IMG/VR virus record: IMGVR_UViG_3300036398_003363
Coordinates: 1-46,674 of that record
Length of the DNA: 46,674 nt
Strand: one strand, 5' to 3'
Source of the DNA: a virus
Shown: positions 1 to 8,833 of the stretch, in pieces
Layout: each line of letters opens with the position of its first letter
How positions within the stretch are numbered: the stretch's first letter is position 1
Translations under genes and position numbers: made by a program
Notes under the pieces: model-generated
What the model was told of the DNA's origin: nothing
What the model saw: the letters and a program-made list of their open reading frames with translations, nothing else
Database searches by the model: none

Positions 1-1840
1 CGCCGCCTAAACCAAACGTTTCACCACGCGCTAACGTTGGTACAAAACTCGTACCGGCTGTATCGCTGACGCCGCCGCGATGAGTAGCGCCCAGCAGGCT
101 TTTTTGTTGATAAGAGCCCAGCATGCGCGTCATCCAGTCAGGATCCGACGCGACATTCGCCATACCGCGCACCATTTCTGGCTCAAACGGTGGCGGCTCT
201 TTATGGGCCTCGATGTCCTTAACGCCATACTTGTTCAAATTGTCTACTACAGACTTACCAATCTTTGTACCGATTGAGTAATGCAGTGCTGGCTTTTCGA
301 GGTAGTGCCCCATCATACCTTTTGGATTACCGCGTACGCTGCCCGTTCTAGGCTGCCATGTACGCTCAAGCGCAGAATACGGCACTACGTCATCGGGAAC
401 ATAGTCGCCGTATTCGTCTGTAAGCCGCACGTGATTGATTAGCCCGCGGGATAAAAGCTCGATATTCCGCCGATGCGCCGTAATTCCGCTGTTCTGCATT
501 ACTTGCCGCATAGCTTGGACGAAATAACGCCGGCCCTCGCCGATGCCTTTGTGCTTTACGATCTCACCCGGACTTGGCATGCCAGCGGACACAACATCGC
601 CAGCTTCTAGCGTGTCGCCCTTTTTAACGTTAATGGCGACATCTGTTGGTACGTAATGATCTACGCCATTAACGGTCACGTAATTGCCGCCTTGCGCAGC
701 TGGGCGTATTTCTTGCACTGTGCCGTCAACAGTAGAGTGCGTAGCGCCGTTCGGGTACTTCTCGGGAACCTGTACAAGCGCGTTTAGCGCTTTAAAGCCA
801 GCAATAGATCCAGCTCCGCCAACGCCGCCAGAGTGCTTAGAGCTGATCTGCGCCTGCGTGACTGGTTCGGCGAGCGCTTGGGCCGCGGCAATTCCGACAT
901 AGTCGCCAATCGGCGGTAAACGATCTTTCTCGCGGTAACCTACGTCTTTAGCAAATACGCCGCCGTCATCTGGGCCGCCTACTGTCGGGCTGCGCACCAG
1001 TATGTCGGATATGCCCATGTTTTTCAGGTCTTTGAGTATTTTCGGCGTCAGTATCGTATTCCGCTTATACGGCCCTACACCACGCGCCAGTAGCGCGCCT
1101 TCGTTATCAACGTCGTCAACGTCTGTAGGATACCCGCGACCTTCGTCTGGCACGTCGTCATCATCGTCTTTTGTGACGAGCAACCGATGGTTCATTTGCG
1201 TAAGCTGCTTTGCGAAAAAGCCAGCATCAGACGTCGCAGTCTTTAAATCGATTAGCCCCTTGCGCGTACCGAACGCTCCAGCGAAATACTCTACCGGACG
1301 CAGGCCCTGACTGTAGCTCCGCATCACAGGAATCGGGATCGGGTCGTTCTTGTGATCGACGTATTGCAGGTCTGCGCCAAGCAAGCTATTCAATTGGAAT
1401 TTATTGCCTTTAATGCCGGCTGACACTTGATGGAACAGCGGGTTGTCTTGCTCTTCAGCGTCTTTGTATACGCTGTCTACAAGTTCTTTTTGCGCTGTCG
1501 ACGTCATCTCGAGAATTTTGAGATTACGCGCTTTATCAGATAGTGCGCGGTCGGCAAGGATGCCACGTAAGCGCTGTCTTACCTCGTGCTGCTTCTTAAG
1601 CGCGGATATCGTTGGTCTGATAGCGTCAAGACCGACGGATAACCCGTTTGTGGTGTATGACGTGTCACGCCCAACGTCTTGAAGCCGCTTTGTAATATCG
1701 CGGTACTTGTCCGGATACCGTTTTGCTATCTCCGTTGCCAGCGCCGTCATGTTCTTTTTTGTCAGAACGCGGTTGTAGTCTTGGAGATCAGCCGGTAAGG
1801 CGTCATTAATCAGTAATTGGCCCAGTGTTGTTTTAAGCAT
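1..1840 (-). CDS. RNA polymerase beta-prime, C-terminal part (partial)
   Basis: Separately encoded C-terminal part of the multisubunit RNA polymerase beta-prime subunit. It starts at ATG 1838-1840, overlaps the upstream stop by one base (TAATG), and is open through base 1, giving at least 613 residues. Around residues 180-205 it has the bridge-helix region (GTRKGLIDLKTA, compare E. coli GARKGLADTALKTA). Around 312-336 is the trigger-loop region (VGIAAAQALAEPVTQ then KHSGG, compare VGVIAAQSIGEPGTQ then FHIGG), with the trigger-loop His kept. The four cysteines of the second bacterial zinc site just before the trigger loop are absent, and I find no cysteine anywhere in the readable part. It must assemble with the beta/beta-prime-N fusion at 3499-7950, because the two halves of the active centre are on different chains. 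Identity is secure; the extreme C-terminus lies outside the window. Confidence 0.95.
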   Translation of the reverse strand, partial: MLKTTLGQLLINDALPADLQDYNRVLTKKNMTALATEIAKRYPDKYRDITKRLQDVGRDTSYTTNGLSVGLDAIRPTISALKKQHEVRQRLRGILADRALSDKARNLKILEMTSTAQKELVDSVYKDAEEQDNPLFHQVSAGIKGNKFQLNSLLGADLQYVDHKNDPIPIPVMRSYSQGLRPVEYFAGAFGTRKGLIDLKTATSDAGFFAKQLTQMNHRLLVTKDDDDDVPDEGRGYPTDVDDVDNEGALLARGVGPYKRNTILTPKILKDLKNMGISDILVRSPTVGGPDDGGVFAKDVGYREKDRLPPIGDYVGIAAAQALAEPVTQAQISSKHSGGVGGAGSIAGFKALNALVQVPEKYPNGATHSTVDGTVQEIRPAAQGGNYVTVNGVDHYVPTDVAINVKKGDTLEAGDVVSAGMPSPGEIVKHKGIGEGRRYFVQAMRQVMQNSGITAHRRNIELLSRGLINHVRLTDEYGDYVPDDVVPYSALERTWQPRTGSVRGNPKGMMGHYLEKPALHYSIGTKIGKSVVDNLNKYGVKDIEAHKEPPPFEPEMVRGMANVASDPDWMTRMLGSYQQKSLLGATHRGGVSDTAGTSFVPTLARGETFGLGG

Positions 1841-2082
1841 TAGAACAACCTCGACATCTCTTCTACTGATTTTACCTTCACTTCACGCACAATCGTCGTT
1901 TTGTCGATTCCCAACGCTTTTACTAGTCCAGCAAAGTCTTTGTCGCCGGCTGTGGCTGTAACAATGCTGTGGTCGTCGCCTTCTACAGCCACGAAAATGA
2001 TATTGCCGGCGTTATCCTCAAGAATAACGCTGTGCGCGGCAGTTACCGTCGGCTGCAAGAAGTGCTGCGATTTAACGCGCAT
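1840..2082 (-). CDS. small hypothetical protein between RNAP genes
   Basis: An 80-residue protein that I do not recognise. Its start overlaps the end of the preceding gene by 11 bases, and its TAA shares a base with the ATG of the beta-prime C-terminal gene, so translational coupling with the polymerase subunit is likely. The sequence alternates short hydrophobic strands (VILEDN, IIFVAVEG) with a C-terminal helix ending VEEMSRLF, which suggests a small alpha/beta fold. There is no signal peptide, membrane segment or cysteine. Its place between polymerase genes makes an RNAP accessory role possible, but nothing in the sequence shows this. Confidence 0.75.
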   Translation of the reverse strand: MRVKSQHFLQPTVTAAHSVILEDNAGNIIFVAVEGDDHSIVTATAGDKDFAGLVKALGIDKTTIVREVKVKSVEEMSRLF

Positions 2083-2818
2083 TTTGCGTCAGGCTCCGCA
2101 GTAACGCCGAAGCGGCTCCGGCTGAAACTTGCAGATTAATTGGCTGCTCGGCTTCGTTGTTCGCGGGAACGGGGTCGCCGATATATGACGCAGCTTTCGG
2201 CGCGTCAGCGAGCTGCCACCACGCGGCCTTTGTTGGCGGAATAGGCGCTACGGCCCCGCCGGTTTGCGCCGGATCAGCCCCGGCGTAAACGTCTTGCGGT
2301 AATTGAGCTGCAGCGGGGTCGCCAGCCGGGGCAGGGGCCGCGGGTGGTGCGCCGGTACCGCCGGGAAGCGCCTGTTCGGCTGGCGGTGCAGAGGTCGAGC
2401 CCGGTGGCAGCACGATGGCTTCGGGCGGGAGCTGCACACCCATTGCGTTCATGATCGCGGTAAGCTGCTGCTGCATGTTATACAGACGATAATCAATCAT
2501 CTGCATCATTTGTTCAGGTTTCAGCTTCTGCTGCGCAGGCGCGGCCGGTGCGGCAGGCGCAGGCGCCGGTGCTGGCGCAGGAGCGCCCATGCCGCCGCCC
2601 ATAGGCGGACCGGCGACGGCTGCCATAGCTGGGTCAACCGGGGGAGCGCCGGCCATTGCAGGATCTTGCGGCGGGGCTCCGCCCATAGCGGGATCTGCCG
2701 GCGGCATTCCAGCAGCGCCGGCAGCGGCGTTAGGATCAACGGCCGGGTTCATGACGACAGCCGACTTGCTAAAACGTTCTTTGGCGAGCCGCAGCAGCTC
2801 TGAATTTACAATAGCCAT
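2072..2818 (-). CDS. Pro/Ala/Gly-rich low-complexity protein
   Basis: About 248 residues, mostly intrinsically disordered. The N-terminal 25 residues form a likely amphipathic helix (SELLRLAKERFSKSAVV). Next come tandem repeats of the type PPxDPAMxGAP, a PAPAPAPAAPAAP stretch, one ordered helix near residues 105-130 (PEQMMQMIDYRLYNMQQQ), and further Pro/Ala/Gly sequence. I place the start at ATG 2818 because the GGAGG at 2825-2829 then sits six bases upstream; an in-frame GTG at 2821 would be only three bases away. There are no cysteines. The composition resembles phage scaffolding or virion linker proteins, but no family is recognised. It lies between the two RNAP genes. Confidence 0.8.
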   Translation of the reverse strand: MAIVNSELLRLAKERFSKSAVVMNPAVDPNAAAGAAGMPPADPAMGGAPPQDPAMAGAPPVDPAMAAVAGPPMGGGMGAPAPAPAPAPAAPAAPAQQKLKPEQMMQMIDYRLYNMQQQLTAIMNAMGVQLPPEAIVLPPGSTSAPPAEQALPGGTGAPPAAPAPAGDPAAAQLPQDVYAGADPAQTGGAVAPIPPTKAAWWQLADAPKAASYIGDPVPANNEAEQPINLQVSAGAASALLRSLTQNAR

Positions 2819-2854
2819 CACTAACCTCCGTGTTTAATCGAACAGGCGTTTATT

Positions 2855-3484
2855 TTACGATTTTTTGATGCAGCACAGCCACGCTACCTGCGGAAATGCC
2901 GGATAAAAATTTTCCAAATTTGCCGCGACAGTTACCTCTGCCGTGCTGGCGTCGTCAATTTCGTGCCAGTTCCAGATTTTATCTACGTACTCTGCGTGAA
3001 AGACATCGCCATTTGGCGCGTAGTCGTGGGCCATAATGACGTCTTGCGGCTTGAGGTACGGCGCGAATAAGTTAAACTCGCGCACCTTGTTGCCGCCGTC
3101 ACAAAGTAGCAACACGCGTCCGGGCTCTTGAATAGCCGACACCAGTGCGCGAATGTTTTCTGGCTGAAAAATATCACAAACACGCATGTCGATATTACGA
3201 GAAACGAATCCAAAACGCTGGCTTAACTCGTCGCGCAAGCCTTCGTTTATCTCATACGTGACAAATTTTGCGCCGATACCGTCGCACAGATCTTTGAGCA
3301 ACAACGACAAGCCGCCGGATGACGTGCCAATTTCTACGACCAGTTTGAAATCAGAATTTGCAGCAAAAAAGTCCCGGAATACCGAGAACGCTTTTGGATT
3401 TTGCTGCGCGCGACAGTCTAAATAAACAAATCCGCCTTCGCGCCAGTCGGTGTCGGCTGGGATTGTGTGTACAAAATCTGTCAT
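2855..3484 (-). CDS. class I SAM methyltransferase-like protein
   Basis: 209 residues with a Rossmann-type methyltransferase signature. VVEIGTSSGGLSLLL near residues 49-63 matches motif I (E-x-G-x-x-x-G), and a VLLLCDGG strand near 124-131 followed by PYLKPQDVIMAHDY fits the later strands and the acidic motif. The overall pattern is closest to the CmcI / cephalosporin-hydroxylase-like branch of small class I methyltransferases, which act on small molecules or sugars. The substrate cannot be read from the sequence. A GAGGAA ribosome site precedes ATG 3484. It sits immediately downstream of the beta/beta-prime-N gene, inside the RNAP cluster, so it may be an insertion separating the two polymerase parts. 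Confidence 0.8.
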   Translation of the reverse strand: MTDFVHTIPADTDWREGGFVYLDCRAQQNPKAFSVFRDFFAANSDFKLVVEIGTSSGGLSLLLKDLCDGIGAKFVTYEINEGLRDELSQRFGFVSRNIDMRVCDIFQPENIRALVSAIQEPGRVLLLCDGGNKVREFNLFAPYLKPQDVIMAHDYAPNGDVFHAEYVDKIWNWHEIDDASTAEVTVAANLENFYPAFPQVAWLCCIKKS

Positions 3485-3498
3485 ACGCGCGTTCCTCG

Positions 3499-6400
3499 TT
3501 AACTAGTGTGCTCTACAATGTGTACAGGCGTGTCGACTTCGATGTCGCCGCGCCGATAAGCCGCAATCGCATCTTTTTTGTTTCGGAACACTTTTGGCTG
3601 CGCCTTTTTATCCACGCGATTAGAAGCAACATACAGCCCAGACTGAAATTCCGCTACTGGCGTGTAATGTGCTTTAAACGTCGAGGCAGCAAACAGATTT
3701 TTGCTCGGCAACATCTTTACGATAGCTTCTTTTGCTGCTTCATCCGTGCTTGGGACGTGATATTGCATCGCGTCCCCGTCAAAGTCGGCTCCGAAACCTT
3801 TTGTTACGAGCGGGCTCACCTCCATAACCTTGTTTTTCGTTAATCGCGGGTAAAACGCCATCATACCATAGCGATGCAGCACCGGCGCTCTGTTAATTAC
3901 AATTGGCCGCGAGCTCATTTGCGTCTGTAGCTCCGCGTGGGCCTCTTTGTTCTTGCTTTCAAAGGCGTTTACAGCCTCCATGCGCGGCAGACCCCGGCGG
4001 ACGAGACCCCGTACGATAAATGGCTTGTATATCTCCCACGCTTTCTCTTCCGGCAGCGCCACCTGATCCATATCAAGGTCAGGGTTCGGCGTAATTACAG
4101 CGCGGCCGACGAGATCCACCGTGCTGCTAAGCAGTTTTCGCTGTACGGTGCCGTACTTTGGCGAATTACCGAAGATTTGCGACAGGAAACCGCGCACACG
4201 CCGCTCAACGTTCTTGGCTTGCGTTGGATCGCCTAGACCTGTGACGCCCTTCATCGCGTCATATACACCCAAACGCGCGTCGCCTGTATCTTCAAGCACA
4301 CCAGCCGACTCTTTTAGTGCGCCGTTAGCGTCGAGCAGCTCTTTGTACAGATAGTTTGCGTCAGCCACGAGCGGCATCTTCTTCTGCCCCATCGTCGACA
4401 CAGGTCGAAACATAGGCGGAATAACCGGCATCTTGTTTAACATCCAGCTCTCTGGGTGTACGCCGGTTTTTTCTGCGCTTTTCAGGAACGCAAGCTTTCG
4501 CACAGCTGCGTCGCGCAGAGTTTTACGGCCAGATTGGATGTCTTGGCGCGCCTGCTCAATCGCTTTTGGCAGATTGATCTTTTTAAGCGCGGCTGAAATA
4601 GCTTGTGGGCCAGTTGCGTCGTCTAGCTGCTCGCGGCCAGCCAGTACGTCCCGGAATTTCTTTTCTGTTAACCCGAGCACGCGACGAATCGGCTCTTCCA
4701 TAACAGGATTCGGCATCGGCTCAGCCAGCGTGATCTTCGACCAGCGATTTCCGTTGTGCCCGCCTGTGATGGTCTCGTCAAATAACCCGCCGGCTTTAGG
4801 CCGCATTCCGGCTTTCCAGTCAACCGTTTCGGCGTTCTTGAGCTCACGATCGCCCGCAAGTTGCTCGATGTCTTTGTCGGTCAGCGCCATGATGTGCGTT
4901 TTTGTGCCTTCGCGCACTGTGTTAATACCAGAGCCGCGCAGCTGCTCTACGAACTTAGTGTACACCTGCGGAATCCGCGGAAGCGGGGCAGAATAGCCAG
5001 CCATGAACTGCGACCAGTATTCGGGGTTAGCCTGCCCGCGCACCATTTTGGCGTCGCGTATTACCTGCCCGGCGCCGTGCGATAATAACGCGCCAAGGTC
5101 GAGCGTTCCGATGCGCTTGGAGCCTGTCTCGCCGCCCTTTGCCGGAGCGCCTTCAGCCGTGTAGCCGCCGGTTGATCTACCTTGCGCTTTTGCTTCGGCT
5201 GTATGGTGTAACTTCATGAAAAAGCGATTGCCGACAAGCACGTCTTTAATTTTGCGGCCTGTATCGGGGTCGGTTACGTTCTCAAGATCTTGCAGACCGT
5301 TTTTGCGTAACTCGCTTTTAGCGAATTCGATGAGATCCTGCTGGCTGTCGAAGTCTTTAATCTTGAAAGGCTGGCCTGTCTTCTCGGCGACTTTACCGAG
5401 AGCCGCTTCGATGAGCTGCGCAGGATTAATACGGCTCGCCAGACCGAGCGGACTGACCAGCACCTCAAGCGGGCGATTCTGGGCATCCTGCGGCATTTGA
5501 TCGTCGGGGATAACAGCGGCAACAACGCCTTTATCGCCAAACCGACCGGTCAGCTTATCGCCGACTTCCATGCCGGCCTGATTTTTCACTACGACACTGA
5601 AGCCCTTTTTTGTGGGTGTGACGTCCGTGACGGTTCCGGGCGAGTGATGGTTCCAGACCACGCTGTCGTTAGAGAAGTTAGCCGATTTGCCGCGATAAAC
5701 TTGGCCGTATGTTGTCTCGTTGGCTTTGCTGACAAGAATCAGCGGATCGCCGAACTTCACGGTGGCGCCCTTTTTAATTACGCCGTTGTCGTCGAAATTC
5801 TCGAGCGTTTTCTTGTCGTACTCTTGCGGGAATAAGCTGATGAATTTCTTTTTGTCGATGTGGTTGTTCTCGTCAGCTTCGGCTTCGTGCTGGTACATGT
5901 GTTCAGACGTCAGGCGCTTGGCCGCGGACTCTGAAATAACCACAGCATCGTCGTATACGTAACCTTTGAACGGCAAATAACCGACGCGCATATTCAAACC
6001 CAGCGCCGCGGTGCCGTTCTTGTCGGTAAAGTTTGAGGTGGCAAGAAGCTGGCCGGGCTTTACGACATCGCCGGGCTGGACGTTGGCTTTTTGCGTCCAG
6101 AATGTTTTACGGTTAAATGGCGCGTCGTTGTACAGATCGATTACTTGCTTATTGCCGTCTTTATCGCGCAGCGTAATATCGTCGGGCGTTACTGCCACAA
6201 CCTGCGCGTGCCCATCGGCGTACACGGCGCCCATGTTTTTACCCATGTCGTCTTCGTACGACTTACTCGAGTCTGTTGCGACGGCTGATTGAATAAGCGG
6301 GGCTTCAGCGCCAACGAGCGGGAGCGCCTGCGTAAACATGCGGCTACCCATGATCACGCGGTGGCCCTTCATGAACGCCTTCATCGGCACCATGTTTGAG

Positions 6401-7950
6401 AGCGACGACAGTGACGAGTCCATGTCAGGAACCATGTACTGCGCTTCTTCGCGCGGCACGTATTTCATCTTGCCGTTTACGATAGCGGCCACATTCGGCA
6501 GATCGCTGTTATCTTCGCCGGGGAAAGCCAGCGGCACGTCAGCGATGTCCTGCGGCGACTTGTATTCCAGCTCGCCGGTCTTGAGGTTCTTCACCTTCAT
6601 GTAGATTTTGCCGTCAGAGCCCTTTAAAGCTCCGCGGGCAAATCGCATATCGACGCCGACCTTGCCAGATTCCGGTGTTCTGAGGTAATCCACAAAACCG
6701 AAATGGCTCGGTTGCACACTGCGGCTTTCAACTGGCACCGCGTCCAAGCTCCCGATACCGCCTTCGCCAAGTCGTGTGACGCGCGCTTGATGATCGAAAA
6801 TTTCAGCCGGATTAATTTCCTCAAGGCTCGAGCCCAGCCCGCTTCCGACAAGCGCCGCAGTAATAGCTTTGTTAAATACGCCCGTCGGAACGTGGTCGAG
6901 TGTTTTCTTTGCCGTAGCCTTCCAAAGTAACTGCCGCAGCGTGTTGCGGTCTTTGGTAAACCGCTCGGCGATCAAATCCTCTGGCCCGAGGATATGCTGG
7001 AACGCCATGCTGTCGCGGTCGTCTGGGTCTGATTCTTTGCGATTTACAGCAATCAGCTTTTTTGTGATCTTAAGAATAGCGTCAGGCGTGAGGTTCTTAA
7101 TAGGCTCTCCCAGCGTGCGCTTTGTCACCTCCGGGTCCATCTCCATCCGACTAAACTCATCGAAGATAGCCTTCTGCTTGCCTTCCGCGTCGATACCGGG
7201 CACTGGCTTGTAGACAAGTCGGCTGTATAGCTTATCGATAGTGCCGGCGTCGCCTTTTTCCATGTTTACAGCGGTAAGTTCGTTGCCCCACGCTTTGCGG
7301 ATTTCTTGCTCCGGCACGCCCATAGCTTTAAGCATCGGCATAAGGGGGATCTGCGCCTGCCCGATATTGATCTTAAATACGCCGGTCTTGGGGTCGAGGA
7401 AGTAGCGGTGCATGCGGCCTTTACCCGGCAGCACATTCACATGCGCTTCGAGCTCGCCGTTGTCTTTCTCGCGGGTGTATACGCCAGCCCGCAACCGCAT
7501 CTGGTGCGCCAGCGTGTACTCGACGCCGTTGTTTACGAACGTCCCGGCGTGCGTAAGGTATGGCACATTAGCGATAGTGGCCCGCTTCTGCGAGATAGGC
7601 TTGCCTGTTGCGTTATCTGTTAGCGTCCACGTTCCGCGGAGCTTTCTGGCTAAACTGCCGTGCGACAAAATCGCGGCTTTATGCTCGCGCTTTGAGAACG
7701 TCTCTGGGCCTTCGTAGCCGACGTCCTGCAGACTTAACGTATACAGATCGTTCTGGATCGGCTTGATATTCTGGGCTTCTCGTACAGCGCCGTTAAAGAT
7801 GTTGTTGCGAATAGCGCTCGGCTCAAACGGCGCTACGGCAATGGCCGACTGCTGCGCTTGCTGGAACACGCCACCGCGAAGAGCGTTTACGTCACCGAAT
7901 TCACGAGTGCTTGGCGTCAGTATCGAGTTGGACGGATTTAAGTCTGGCAT
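3499..7950 (-). CDS. RNA polymerase beta fused to beta-prime N-terminal part
   Basis: A 1483-residue fused catalytic subunit. The beta landmarks appear in order. The first is THAGTFVNNGVEYTLAHQ near residue 132 (compare GTFIINGTERVIVSQ). The second is VPMKAFMKGHRVIMGSRM in the central region. The third is LGLNMRVGYLPFKGYVYDDA, and the fourth is GDKLTGRFGDKG near 795-806 with both active-site lysines. The last is ARSTGGY-like GRSTGGYTAEG with the beta C-terminal region to about 1050. Beta-prime starts around 1090. MPVIPPMFRP lies near 1173, INRAPVLHRYG follows, and GADFDGD near 1386-1392 has all three catalytic Asp residues. The chain stops about 90 residues later. No beta-prime N-terminal zinc-binding domain is present, and I find no cysteine in the whole protein. 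ATG 7950 is preceded by GAGAAAG. Homology to bacterial RpoB and RpoC is clear by eye. The missing part of beta-prime is at 1-1840. Confidence 0.97.
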   Translation of the reverse strand: MPDLNPSNSILTPSTREFGDVNALRGGVFQQAQQSAIAVAPFEPSAIRNNIFNGAVREAQNIKPIQNDLYTLSLQDVGYEGPETFSKREHKAAILSHGSLARKLRGTWTLTDNATGKPISQKRATIANVPYLTHAGTFVNNGVEYTLAHQMRLRAGVYTREKDNGELEAHVNVLPGKGRMHRYFLDPKTGVFKINIGQAQIPLMPMLKAMGVPEQEIRKAWGNELTAVNMEKGDAGTIDKLYSRLVYKPVPGIDAEGKQKAIFDEFSRMEMDPEVTKRTLGEPIKNLTPDAILKITKKLIAVNRKESDPDDRDSMAFQHILGPEDLIAERFTKDRNTLRQLLWKATAKKTLDHVPTGVFNKAITAALVGSGLGSSLEEINPAEIFDHQARVTRLGEGGIGSLDAVPVESRSVQPSHFGFVDYLRTPESGKVGVDMRFARGALKGSDGKIYMKVKNLKTGELEYKSPQDIADVPLAFPGEDNSDLPNVAAIVNGKMKYVPREEAQYMVPDMDSSLSSLSNMVPMKAFMKGHRVIMGSRMFTQALPLVGAEAPLIQSAVATDSSKSYEDDMGKNMGAVYADGHAQVVAVTPDDITLRDKDGNKQVIDLYNDAPFNRKTFWTQKANVQPGDVVKPGQLLATSNFTDKNGTAALGLNMRVGYLPFKGYVYDDAVVISESAAKRLTSEHMYQHEAEADENNHIDKKKFISLFPQEYDKKTLENFDDNGVIKKGATVKFGDPLILVSKANETTYGQVYRGKSANFSNDSVVWNHHSPGTVTDVTPTKKGFSVVVKNQAGMEVGDKLTGRFGDKGVVAAVIPDDQMPQDAQNRPLEVLVSPLGLASRINPAQLIEAALGKVAEKTGQPFKIKDFDSQQDLIEFAKSELRKNGLQDLENVTDPDTGRKIKDVLVGNRFFMKLHHTAEAKAQGRSTGGYTAEGAPAKGGETGSKRIGTLDLGALLSHGAGQVIRDAKMVRGQANPEYWSQFMAGYSAPLPRIPQVYTKFVEQLRGSGINTVREGTKTHIMALTDKDIEQLAGDRELKNAETVDWKAGMRPKAGGLFDETITGGHNGNRWSKITLAEPMPNPVMEEPIRRVLGLTEKKFRDVLAGREQLDDATGPQAISAALKKINLPKAIEQARQDIQSGRKTLRDAAVRKLAFLKSAEKTGVHPESWMLNKMPVIPPMFRPVSTMGQKKMPLVADANYLYKELLDANGALKESAGVLEDTGDARLGVYDAMKGVTGLGDPTQAKNVERRVRGFLSQIFGNSPKYGTVQRKLLSSTVDLVGRAVITPNPDLDMDQVALPEEKAWEIYKPFIVRGLVRRGLPRMEAVNAFESKNKEAHAELQTQMSSRPIVINRAPVLHRYGMMAFYPRLTKNKVMEVSPLVTKGFGADFDGDAMQYHVPSTDEAAKEAIVKMLPSKNLFAASTFKAHYTPVAEFQSGLYVASNRVDKKAQPKVFRNKKDAIAAYRRGDIEVDTPVHIVEHTS

Positions 7951-7975
7951 AACACTTTCTCATATGCGGCTCAAA

Positions 7976-8833
7976 TCAGTCAGCAAGTTTCTTGATCGCA
8001 ACCAGCTGCTCCGGGTCGATATAGAGCGGCGCGGCGCCCTCGATGCGCGCGCGCGACTTGCGCGCCTTTTCCAGCGCCTTGTCTTTGCTGCGAGCACGAG
8101 TCCAGTCGTACATCATTTTGCCGGAGAGCGCGCCAGTGCCGAGCGTTGTTGTTAAATACGCTTCCATGCCGCCCGGAACTGCGCGCAACGGATCGAACGC
8201 CTTATTAGCTAGCCAGCCAAGCAACGAACCATCAGCTTGTTTTTCAGAAAAAGCGCTAAACGCAGCGTCGAACGCTGCAGCGTGTTTTTTACCCATCAAC
8301 GCACGCTGATACTCTTTTTTGGCCTCTTCTACCATGTCATCTTGCTCTTCTTTGCGCTTACGCGCCTCGATGCCGTTGATAAGCTGTGATCCGCCGTAAA
8401 GGCCAGTCATGGCGGCGCCGATAACTGCTGGCGTGTGCATGGCCGGATCGATGTAATTTACAGCCTTCCCGATGCCCTGCGTCGTATTGGCATAAAGCTG
8501 TCGAAGTGTGTCTACGAGCGACGCCGAAATTTTTTCAATTTTCTCGCTGTCGTCGATTGTTTTAGCCCCGGGGCCAAATTTTGTGTGTGTATTTTTTGGT
8601 TTATTTGCGGACTGCATTAAGTGATACAGACGCGTCCCCGATAACCCCAAACCAAGGCCGCCAAGTGCGGCGTTAATTACGTTACTGCCGGTCACTTTAT
8701 CGCGCGCGGCGTCAGCTACAGCTTTAGCGGCTGCGGCGGTGGCGGCGGAACTGGCGGCGTTAGCTGGGTCAAATACGTTCCAAAGCGGCGTCAGAACGTG
8801 TTCGTATATGTCGTTGCTTTGTTTTTGCGTCAT
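7976..8833 (-). CDS. virion-like protein with glycine-rich hydrophobic helices
   Basis: 285 residues, family not recognised. The N-terminal region is Ala-rich (SSAATAAAAKAVADAA), followed by glycine-rich hydrophobic segments near residues 55-66 (ALGGLGLGLSG) and 132-150 (AVIGAAMTGLYGGSQ), a highly charged helix (EARKRKEEQDDMVEEAKKEYQ), and another hydrophobic GTGALSGKMM segment. This mix of membrane-active glycine-rich helices and charged coils, with no cysteine, recurs in several proteins of this window (14442, 31246, 38239, 39599) and is typical of phage internal or ejected virion proteins. It lies directly upstream of the RNAP fusion gene, with a 25-base gap. Confidence 0.75.
   Translation of the reverse strand: MTQKQSNDIYEHVLTPLWNVFDPANAASSAATAAAAKAVADAARDKVTGSNVINAALGGLGLGLSGTRLYHLMQSANKPKNTHTKFGPGAKTIDDSEKIEKISASLVDTLRQLYANTTQGIGKAVNYIDPAMHTPAVIGAAMTGLYGGSQLINGIEARKRKEEQDDMVEEAKKEYQRALMGKKHAAAFDAAFSAFSEKQADGSLLGWLANKAFDPLRAVPGGMEAYLTTTLGTGALSGKMMYDWTRARSKDKALEKARKSRARIEGAAPLYIDPEQLVAIKKLAD

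Noticed and set aside
2248-2837. Several long open frames on both strands inside the Pro/Ala/Gly-rich gene
   Set aside because: High-GC repetitive coding sequence leaves the other frames open; none has a ribosome site or sensible protein.
2072-3484. Inteins or introns splitting the beta-prime gene
   Set aside because: The interrupting genes have their own ribosome sites and stops, and no intein or intron core motif is visible at the ends of the two polymerase fragments.
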